From positions 248,001-312,000 of the forward strand of contig NZ_VUOS01000002.1 of the NCBI RefSeq assembly GCF_009829325.1: DNA of 64,000 bases, read 5' to 3'. Made by a program: the position numbers and the translations under genes. Positions 56,036 through 64,000 of this stretch are shown piece after piece; within the stretch, counting starts at the first letter, position 1; each line of letters begins with the position of its first letter. The notes under the pieces were generated by a model. That model did not search any database. It had not been told where the DNA came from and saw nothing but the letters and a program-made list of their open reading frames with translations. This stretch comes from Nocardia sp. CY41 (lineage in GTDB: Bacteria; Actinomycetota; Actinomycetes; Mycobacteriales; Mycobacteriaceae).

Positions 56036-57520
56036 GTGAGTCCCGAAGTCTGGATCCTGATCGCCGCGGTCGCCGCACTGCTGCTCGTCGTGCTCGTCGC
56101 CGGTTTCGTCCGGTACAAGCGCGGCCGCGTGTCGCTGACTCCGCCCACGCAGGACAAGGAGGTGACCGATCGGTCCGGTGGTTACACCGCGTCCGGCGGA
56201 TTCGCCTTCAGCCGGGGTGGCACGGCGACCGAACCGCAACCGGTCGAGCGCACCGATACCGAAGGACAGCCGCACGTCGGCGACGACGCGGCGATCCCGC
56301 GCGACGCGCCCAGACGCGGCATCACCAACGTTCCGTTGCCGGACGCGGACGTCGCCGAGGCGCCGCCCGCCGCCGGGGCCGCGCCGGCCGAACCCGAGAC
56401 GACACCACCCGCCACCGATGCGGTGGCGCCGCCGGAGCGCCCGGTCGCCGACAGCGCCCCCGTAACGGCGGACGAGACCGAGGCCGCGGACACGACCGCC
56501 GAGCCGGTCACCGCAGGCCCGGACACCGGAGCGGCTACCGACCTGGTCGCTCCCGACACGCCAGCGGGCGTCGAGGCGCCCGCCGCGCTGGAGGAGATCG
56601 AACCCACGGCCGGGCGCCTGGTCCGGCTGCGCGGACGCCTGTCCCGTTCGCAGAACGCGGTCGGCAAGAGCCTGCTCGGCCTGCTCGGCGGCGGTGACCT
56701 CGACGAGGACTCCTGGGAGGAGGTCGAGGACACCCTCGTGCTGGCCGACCTCGGCACCGCCAGCACCACGGCCGTCGTCGCACGGCTGCGTTCGGAGATG
56801 GCGGCGCGCAGCGTGCGCACCACCGACCAGGCCCGTGCCGTGCTGCGCGACGTGCTGATCGAGCAGTTGCGACCGGAGCTGGACCGCTCGGTGCGCGCGC
56901 TGCCGCACCCGGATCACCCCTCGATCCTGCTGGTGGTCGGCGTGAACGGCACCGGAAAGACCACCACCACCGGCAAGCTCGCGCGCGTGCTCGTCGCCGA
57001 CGGCCGCCGCGTGCTGCTCGGCGCGGCCGACACCTTCCGCGCCGCGGCCGCCGACCAGTTGCAGACCTGGGGCGACCGGGTCGGCGCCGACACCGTCCGC
57101 GGCCGCGAGGGCGCCGATCCCGCTGCGGTCGCGTTCGACGCGGTGGCGGCGGGTATCGAGCGCGGCGTGGACGCGGTGCTCATCGACACGGCCGGGCGAC
57201 TGCACACCAAGACGGGCTTGATGGACGAGCTGGGCAAGGTCAAGCGCGTGGTGGAGAAGAAGGCCGCCGTCGACGAGGTCCTGCTCGTCCTGGACGCGAC
57301 CGTCGGGCAGAACGGGCTGACCCAGGCCAGGGTGTTCGCCGAAGTGGTCGACATCACCGGCGTGGTGCTGACCAAGCTGGACGGCACGGCCAAGGGCGGC
57401 ATCGTCTTCCAGGTCCAGCACGAACTGGGCGTGCCGGTGAAGCTGGTCGGGCTGGGCGAAGGGGCCGACGACCTGGCTCCGTTCGAGCCCGCAGCGTTCG
57501 TGGACGCGCTGCTGGGCTGA
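56036..57520 (+). CDS. ftsY: Signal recognition particle receptor FtsY
   Basis: 494 residues. A membrane helix at 3-24 ('VWILIAAVAALLLVVLVAGF') is followed by 'DRSGGYTASGG', conserved in actinobacterial FtsY, then an acidic Ala/Pro/Glu/Thr-rich linker (about 60-195) and the NG domain. G1 is 'GVNGTGKTTTTGKLA' near 302, then 'LLGAADTFRAAAADQL', 'IDTAGRLHTK' and 'LTKLDGTAKGG'. It docks the SRP-ribosome complex at the membrane and so partners ffh at the window end. GTG 56036 is favoured by AAGGA at proper spacing; ATG 56027 is too close to it. Confidence 0.96.
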   Translation: MSPEVWILIAAVAALLLVVLVAGFVRYKRGRVSLTPPTQDKEVTDRSGGYTASGGFAFSRGGTATEPQPVERTDTEGQPHVGDDAAIPRDAPRRGITNVPLPDADVAEAPPAAGAAPAEPETTPPATDAVAPPERPVADSAPVTADETEAADTTAEPVTAGPDTGAATDLVAPDTPAGVEAPAALEEIEPTAGRLVRLRGRLSRSQNAVGKSLLGLLGGGDLDEDSWEEVEDTLVLADLGTASTTAVVARLRSEMAARSVRTTDQARAVLRDVLIEQLRPELDRSVRALPHPDHPSILLVVGVNGTGKTTTTGKLARVLVADGRRVLLGAADTFRAAAADQLQTWGDRVGADTVRGREGADPAAVAFDAVAAGIERGVDAVLIDTAGRLHTKTGLMDELGKVKRVVEKKAAVDEVLLVLDATVGQNGLTQARVFAEVVDITGVVLTKLDGTAKGGIVFQVQHELGVPVKLVGLGEGADDLAPFEPAAFVDALLG

Positions 57521-57550
57521 GTCTTCCCGCTCGCAGGCCTCCTTCGAAAG

Positions 57551-57591
57551 GGACTGCGGCCCGCTCTGTTCCGGTCGGCGGGCCGCGGTCC
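57551..57591 (+). terminator. ftsY terminator hairpin
   Basis: GGACTGCGGCCCGC (57551-57564) pairs with GCGGGCCGCGGTCC (57578-57591), a 14-bp stem with one G-U pair and a 13-base loop, 30 bases after the ftsY stop. Confidence 0.75.
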
Positions 57592-57860
57592 ATCCCGCGC
57601 CGCGGGAATGCGAGGGCGATCACACCCCGGATGTTTGCCGAGTCCTCTTCGGCGATAACGAATATCCGATTCCCGGACGGTGACCTCACAGCGCCGGAAA
57701 ACGCCCGGTGTACCTGACGAAACGTAGTGGCAACACAGCTGCGCCATCCGTTCACGTAGGTGAAACACGTCAGCTCTACGGATGAAACACCGAGTAAGGA
57801 CCCTTCTGTTCAGGTCCATTTGCCGGAATCGGCGGGGCCCGAGATGAGGAGGACATTAAA
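57592..57860 (+). promoter_or_regulatory. amt promoter region
   Basis: Between the ftsY terminator and amt; contains the GlnR-like site listed separately and ends with GAGGAGGA ahead of GTG 57861. A partial second GlnR-like set (GAAAC at 57719-57723) lies upstream. Confidence 0.5.
57751..57788 (+). promoter_or_regulatory. GlnR-type nitrogen-control site upstream of amt
   Basis: TTCAC (57751), GAAAC (57762), GCTCT (57773) and GAAAC (57784) recur with exact 11-base spacing. This matches the actinobacterial GlnR layout gTnAc-n6-GaAAc-n6-gTnAc-n6-GaAAc, with two perfect b-boxes and weaker a-boxes. It predicts activation of amt-glnB-glnD when nitrogen is scarce. Confidence 0.75.
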
Positions 57861-59584
<1,724 letters not shown>

Positions 59585-59601
59585 CGGAAACGAGTCGAGC
59601 G

Positions 59602-59644
59602 GCGGCCCCGCTCCCGCCGGACCTCCCGGTCGGGGCGGGGCCGC
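59602..59644 (+). terminator. Hairpin between glnB and glnD
   Basis: GCGGCCCCGC (59602-59611) and GCGGGGCCGC (59635-59644) form a perfect 10-bp stem with a 23-base loop. It ends 4 bases before the glnD ATG, so it may reduce readthrough or hide the glnD start. Confidence 0.55.
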
Positions 59645-59648
59645 GCGC

Positions 59649-62141
59649 ATGAATGGGCGGTGGGTTGTGGGTAGTCAGTACCAGCACGACGGTGATCCGA
59701 AGGTCACCGGAGAAGGCAACGGCAAGGTGTCCAACGGCGCGGCCGACCTGGTCCGCGCGCGCACCCAATTGCTCGACGGCGGCCAGCCGCGCAATCCCCG
59801 GCTCGACGCCGAGTCGTTGCGCCATGCCCTGGTCGACCTCTACGAACTGTGGCTCACCAGCAAGGGCGCCGAACTGGGCATCGCTTCCGACAGCGGCTTG
59901 GCCGTGGTGGCCGTCGGCGGTCTCGGTCGCGGCGAGATGCTGCCGTTCTCCGATCTGGATCTGGTGCTGCTGCACGACGACGTCGACCCGGCCCGGGTGG
60001 CCGAGGTCGCCGACCAGCTGTGGTACCCGCTGTGGGATGCCCACATCAAACTCGACCACAGCGTGCGGACCGTTCCGCAGGCGCTGCGGGTGGCTTCGGA
60101 CGATCTCATCGCCGCGCTGGGCATGCTCGAGGCCAGGCACATCGTCGGCGACCAGGAATTGAGCAATCTGCTGATCGGCGGGGTGCGGAGGGAATGGCGC
60201 ACCGGCATCCGCTCCAGGTTCGACGAGCTCATCGCCCAGGCCCAAGCCAGATGGGAGCGCAACGGCGAGATCGCGCACCGCGCCGAGCCCGATCTGAAGA
60301 ACGGGCGCGGCGGGCTGCGCGACATCCAGCTGCTCGACGCGCTGGCCATCGCCCAGCTCACCGACGCCATGCCGGGACTGGGCCCGGACGTGCCGGGCGG
60401 CGGATTGAAGCAGGCGCATCGGCGCCTGCTCGACGTGCGCACCGAACTGCACCGCGTGGCGGGCCGGGCCCGCGACCAGCTGCGGGCGCAGGACGCCGAC
60501 GAGATCGGCGCGGCCCTGCGCATCGGCGATCGGTTCGATCTGGCGCGCACCCTGAGCGATTCGGCCCGGACGGTCAGTTACTCCGTCGACGTCGGGCTGC
60601 GCACCGCGGCCAACGCGCTGCCCCGCCGGGGATTGGCGCGCCTGCGCCGGATGCCGGTACGCAGGCCGCTGGACGAGGGAGTCGTCGAGCACGCGGGCGA
60701 AGTCGTGCTGGCCAGGGACGCCCGCCCGCAGCGCGACTCAGGATTGATCCTGCGCGTGGCGGCCGCGTCGGCGCAGACCGGTCTGCCCATGTCGGCCACC
60801 ACCTTGAACCGGCTCTCGGAGGACGCCCCCGAGCTACGCGAGCCGTGGCCCAAAGACGCCCTCAACGACCTGCTGGTGCTGTTGGGCGCGGGCCGCGGCA
60901 CCATCGACGCGATCGAGGCGCTGGACCGCACGGGATTATGGGGCAGGCTGCTGCCGGAGTGGGGGGCCGTGCGCGACCTGCCGCCGCGCGACGTCCAGCA
61001 CATCTGGACCGTCGACCGCCATCTCATGGAGACCGTCGCCTACGCGGGCGGGCTGAGCACGCGGGTGGCGCGCCCGGACCTGCTCGCCCTGGGCGCGTTG
61101 CTGCACGACATCGGCAAGGGCCGTGCGGGTGATCACAGCGTGGTCGGCGCGGAACTGGCCACCCACATCGGCCGCCGCCTCGGTCTGTGGCCGTCGGACG
61201 TCCGCACTCTCAGCGCGGTCGTGCGTCATCACCTGCTGCTGCCGGAAACCGCGACCCGGCGCGATCTGTCCGATCCGGAAACGGTGCGCTACGTCGTCGA
61301 CGCGCTCGACGGCGATCCGCAACTGCTGGAGCTGCTGCACACTCTGGCGGAGGCGGATTCGCAGGCGACCGGTCCCGGCGTGTGGGGTGACTGGAAGGCG
61401 TCGCTGATCGGCGAACTGGTCCGGCGCTGCCGGTTGGTCATGGCGGGCGACCAGTTGCCGACGCCGGAGCCGATCGCACCGGAATTGGTCGAGCGGGCCC
61501 GGGCGGGCGGGGTGCACGTCGATCTGAAGCCGGGGGAGAGCAAGCACACATACGTGGTCACCGTCATCGCGCCCGACAGCTCCGGCCTGCTCTCCGACGC
61601 CGCGGGCGTGCTGGCGCTGCATTCGCTGCGCGTGCTGTCGGCCGCGCTCGGCGTCGAAGGCGCGTCCGCGGTGGACACTTTCGTCGTCGCGCCCAAATTC
61701 GGTGATCCGCCGGATCCGGGACTGTTGCGCCAGGAACTGATCCGTGCCACGGCCGGGGACCTGGACGTATCGGCGGCGCTGGCCAAACGCGAGCGCGAGG
61801 CGAGCACCATCGGCCGCAGCCGCTACGCGCAGGCGCAGCCCCGGTTGATCTGGTCGGACACCTCGGTGCCCGGTCAGGTGATCCTGGAATTGCGCGCCGA
61901 GGACCGGGTCGGCTTGCTCAGCCGCCTCGCCGCCGAGCTGGCCGATTGCGGAGCCGATGTCCGCTGGGCCAAGGTGGTCACGATGGGATCGGCGGTGGTC
62001 GACAGTTTCTGCTTGGATCTGGGCTCCGAGGACGGTCCCGCGCGCCGGGAAACGATCGAGAAAGCGCTGCTCGCGGTGGTTCCCAGAACTGCGCCGAAGC
62101 CTCCTCCGGAAGGTGTCGCGAATGCAGAAAAAGGTATTTAG
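59649..62141 (+). CDS. glnD: PII uridylyl/adenylyltransferase GlnD
   Basis: 830 residues. The nucleotidyltransferase domain has '[15 protein letters not shown]' (90-104) with the metal-binding SDxD; 'RGGLRDIQ' follows. The HD domain has H486-D487 in '[14 protein letters not shown]' and removes the modification. Two ACT domains at the end ('[18 protein letters not shown]' and '[17 protein letters not shown]') sense glutamine. It modifies PII on Y51. ATG 59649 lies right after a hairpin; GTG 59667 is an alternative start. Confidence 0.95.
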   Translation: MNGRWVVGSQYQHDGDPKVTGEGNGKVSNGAADLVRARTQLLDGGQPRNPRLDAESLRHALVDLYELWLTSKGAELGIASDSGLAVVAVGGLGRGEMLPFSDLDLVLLHDDVDPARVAEVADQLWYPLWDAHIKLDHSVRTVPQALRVASDDLIAALGMLEARHIVGDQELSNLLIGGVRREWRTGIRSRFDELIAQAQARWERNGEIAHRAEPDLKNGRGGLRDIQLLDALAIAQLTDAMPGLGPDVPGGGLKQAHRRLLDVRTELHRVAGRARDQLRAQDADEIGAALRIGDRFDLARTLSDSARTVSYSVDVGLRTAANALPRRGLARLRRMPVRRPLDEGVVEHAGEVVLARDARPQRDSGLILRVAAASAQTGLPMSATTLNRLSEDAPELREPWPKDALNDLLVLLGAGRGTIDAIEALDRTGLWGRLLPEWGAVRDLPPRDVQHIWTVDRHLMETVAYAGGLSTRVARPDLLALGALLHDIGKGRAGDHSVVGAELATHIGRRLGLWPSDVRTLSAVVRHHLLLPETATRRDLSDPETVRYVVDALDGDPQLLELLHTLAEADSQATGPGVWGDWKASLIGELVRRCRLVMAGDQLPTPEPIAPELVERARAGGVHVDLKPGESKHTYVVTVIAPDSSGLLSDAAGVLALHSLRVLSAALGVEGASAVDTFVVAPKFGDPPDPGLLRQELIRATAGDLDVSAALAKREREASTIGRSRYAQAQPRLIWSDTSVPGQVILELRAEDRVGLLSRLAAELADCGADVRWAKVVTMGSAVVDSFCLDLGSEDGPARRETIEKALLAVVPRTAPKPPPEGVANAEKGI

Positions 62142-62262
62142 CAGCAGATTTATGCGGTGATCAATCCGTTGCGAGATATTTGCTGCATCCGAACTCCCGG
62201 CTCGTGAGCCGCCCCTACGATCTAGAGCGTCCTGCTATCGCGAGCACGAGGGGAGCAAGTCG

Positions 62263-62577
62263 GTGGCAATTGAAGTCGTTTCGGCGTCCACGATGACGAG
62301 TGACGAGACCACGCACATGGCACGCTGCGTCGGCGGTGACCGCTGGGTGGTCTCCTGGCTTCCGGGTCGCACCCTGACCGGGCGACAGGCGGTGACCGCG
62401 ATGACGATCGCCTCGACCGTCGCCACCTCGCCCATCCCCAGCACGGCGGAGTGGGCCGTCCTCGACGGCCTGGCCCTGCAGCTGGGCCTGACCGCCAACG
62501 AGGCGGTCTTCATGGTGGCGGAGGAGAACCACGACTACCGCAAAACGGCCAAGCCGCGCCGTCGCGTGCTCGACTAG
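62263..62577 (+). CDS. 104-residue hypothetical protein
   Basis: GTG 62263 follows GAGGGGA. The protein starts 'MAIEVVSASTMTSDETTHMA', has 'CVGGDRWVVSWLPGRTLTGR' and a helical middle ('AVTAMTIASTVATS'), and ends with a basic 'RKTAKPRRRVLD'. No known domain or signal peptide. It stands between glnD and ffh, 121 bases and 104 bases from them, on the same strand. Function unknown. Confidence 0.7.
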   Translation: MAIEVVSASTMTSDETTHMARCVGGDRWVVSWLPGRTLTGRQAVTAMTIASTVATSPIPSTAEWAVLDGLALQLGLTANEAVFMVAEENHDYRKTAKPRRRVLD

Positions 62578-62681
62578 CGGGCCCGCTCCGCGGGGAAGGA
62601 CGCACCGCCTGCGCGAACACGTGGGCGATCCCATTACCCTGGGAGAGAATGTGACGTCCCCCGAGATCAGGAGCGCGATCG

Positions 62682-64000
62682 GTGTTCGAATCCCTGTCCG
62701 ACCGGCTTACCGGTGCCCTCAAGGATCTGCGCGGTAAGGGGCGTCTGTCACCGGCCGACATCGACGCCACCTGCCGCGAGATCCGCCTGGCCCTGCTGGA
62801 GGCCGACGTCGCGCTGCCCGTGGTCCGCGGATTCATCGGGCGGATCAAGGAGCGCGCCAAGGGCGCCGAGGTCAGCGCGGCGCTGAACCCGGCGCAGCAG
62901 GTCGTGAAGATCGTCAACGAGGAGCTCGTCGGCATCCTCGGCGGCGAGACCAGGCGGCTGAACCTGGCCAAGAACCCGCCGACCGTGGTCATGCTGGCCG
63001 GTCTGCAGGGTTCCGGTAAGACCACGCTCGCGGGCAAGCTGGCGAAACTGCTGAAGGGTCAAGGCCACCAGCCGCTGCTGGTGGCGTGTGACCTGCAGCG
63101 GCCCGGCGCCGTCACCCAGTTGCAAGTGGTCGGCGAGCGCGCGGGCGTACCCGTCTACGCGCCGCACCCGGGCACGTCCGTCGGTGGTGGAGACAACCCG
63201 CTGGGCATCTCGGCCGCCGATCCGGTCAACGTGGCGCGCGGCGGTGTAGAGGAGGCGCGGCAGAGGCAGTACGACGTCGTCATCGTCGACACCGCGGGCC
63301 GTCTCGGCATCGACGAGGAGCTCATGCGCCAGGCCGCGGGCATCCGCGACGCCGTGCAACCGGACGAGACCCTGTTCGTGCTCGACGCGATGATCGGCCA
63401 GGACGCGGTCAACACCGCCGAGGCGTTCCGCGACGGTGTCGGCTTCACCGGTGTGGTGCTGACCAAGCTCGACGGCGACGCCCGCGGCGGTGCGGCGCTG
63501 AGCGTCCGCGAGGTCACCGGTGTGCCGATCCTGTTCGCCTCGACCGGTGAGAAGCTCGAGGACTTCGACGTCTTCCACCCGGACCGCATGGCCAGCCGCA
63601 TCCTCGGCATGGGTGACGTGCTCACCCTGATCGAGCAGGCCGAACAGGTCTACGACGCCAAGCAGGCCGAGGAGGCCGCCCGCAAGATCGGCAGCGGCGA
63701 GCTCACGCTCGAGGACTTCCTCGACCAGATGCTGGCCATCCGCAAGATGGGCCCGATCGGCAACCTGCTCGGCATGCTGCCGGGTGCCGGCCAGATGAAG
63801 GACGTGCTCGCCCAGGTCGACGACAAGCAGCTCGACCGCGTGCAGGCGATCATCCGCGGCATGACCCCGGCCGAACGGGCCAACCCGAAGATCATCAACG
63901 CCTCCCGCCGCCTGCGCATCGCCAACGGTTCCGGAGTTCAGGTCTCCGAGGTCAACCAGCTGGTCGACCGCTTCTTCGAGGCCAAGAAGATGATGGCGAT
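62682..64000 (+). CDS. ffh: Signal recognition particle protein Ffh (3' end outside window)
   Basis: 439 residues are visible from GTG 62682. The N domain has 'FESLSDRLTGALKDLRGKGR'. The GTPase domain has 'GLQGSGKTT' (107-115), 'DLQRPGAVTQLQ', 'IVDTAGRLGIDEELM' and 'LTKLDGDARGGAA'. The M domain begins after about residue 325 with 'LEDFLDQMLAIRKMGPIGNL', which forms the signal-peptide groove, and 'ANPKIINASRRLRIANGSG' is the RNA-binding part. It binds signal peptides with 4.5S RNA and docks on FtsY. The frame is still open at base 64000. Confidence 0.97.
   Translation, partial: MFESLSDRLTGALKDLRGKGRLSPADIDATCREIRLALLEADVALPVVRGFIGRIKERAKGAEVSAALNPAQQVVKIVNEELVGILGGETRRLNLAKNPPTVVMLAGLQGSGKTTLAGKLAKLLKGQGHQPLLVACDLQRPGAVTQLQVVGERAGVPVYAPHPGTSVGGGDNPLGISAADPVNVARGGVEEARQRQYDVVIVDTAGRLGIDEELMRQAAGIRDAVQPDETLFVLDAMIGQDAVNTAEAFRDGVGFTGVVLTKLDGDARGGAALSVREVTGVPILFASTGEKLEDFDVFHPDRMASRILGMGDVLTLIEQAEQVYDAKQAEEAARKIGSGELTLEDFLDQMLAIRKMGPIGNLLGMLPGAGQMKDVLAQVDDKQLDRVQAIIRGMTPAERANPKIINASRRLRIANGSGVQVSEVNQLVDRFFEAKKMMA

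Overview
The window is about 70% GC, uses many GTG and some TTG starts, and carries the gene order around coaD, rnc-mutM and smc-ftsY-amt-glnB-glnD-ffh that is typical of mycolic-acid actinobacteria. A mycothiol-type alcohol dehydrogenase, a SepIVA homologue, a PrpR regulator and a GlnR-type operator fit this. The best guess is Nocardia or a close Nocardiaceae relative. I see no insertion sequence, integrase, tRNA, rRNA, CRISPR array or phage gene; this is ordinary chromosome.

Layout. 1-1.8 kb: end of an alpha/beta hydrolase, an enoyl-CoA hydratase and a GNAT acetyltransferase. 1.9-6.5 kb: rpmB divergent from a DhaL/DAK kinase-like gene and recG. 6.5-12.3 kb: a propionate module in which the regulator prpR diverges from prpD, prpB and prpC, followed by a limonene-epoxide-hydrolase-like gene. 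12.4-15.4 kb: a short CxxC ORF, then metE behind a cobalamin riboswitch. 15.6-20.1 kb: pyc, rsmD, coaD. 20.2-24.4 kb: a GtrA-like gene, sepIVA, a YceD-like gene, rpmF, rnc, mutM.

24.4-49.4 kb is an accessory block that separates mutM from smc. It holds a RibD-like reductase, an HhH-PHP phosphoesterase, a membrane-anchored PstS-like protein, an AlkZ-like protein, a glycosyltransferase with a debranching enzyme, a minus-strand series (OsmC, acylphosphatase, YgiB/YjfM-like protein, glutathionylspermidine-synthase-like ATP-grasp, DUF350), a complete divergent kdp potassium system with extra small membrane ORFs, a mycothiol-dependent detoxification pair, a DUF1707 protein under a near-consensus promoter with twin dyads, and a long disordered membrane protein.

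49.4-64 kb: smc, a possibly frameshifted DUF6191-type gene, an NmrA-like/TetR divergent pair, a DUF2237 gene, ftsY, then the nitrogen module amt-glnB-glnD behind a GlnR-like site, a small unknown gene and the start of ffh.

No single locus is a proven new system. The most worthwhile leads are the YgiB-like/ATP-grasp/DUF350 operon, the two-helix protein with a PstS-like domain, the Kdp locus with its enlarged cysteine-bearing KdpC and satellite membrane peptides, the TetR with a C-terminal zinc ribbon, and the twin-dyad promoter at 46.83 kb.
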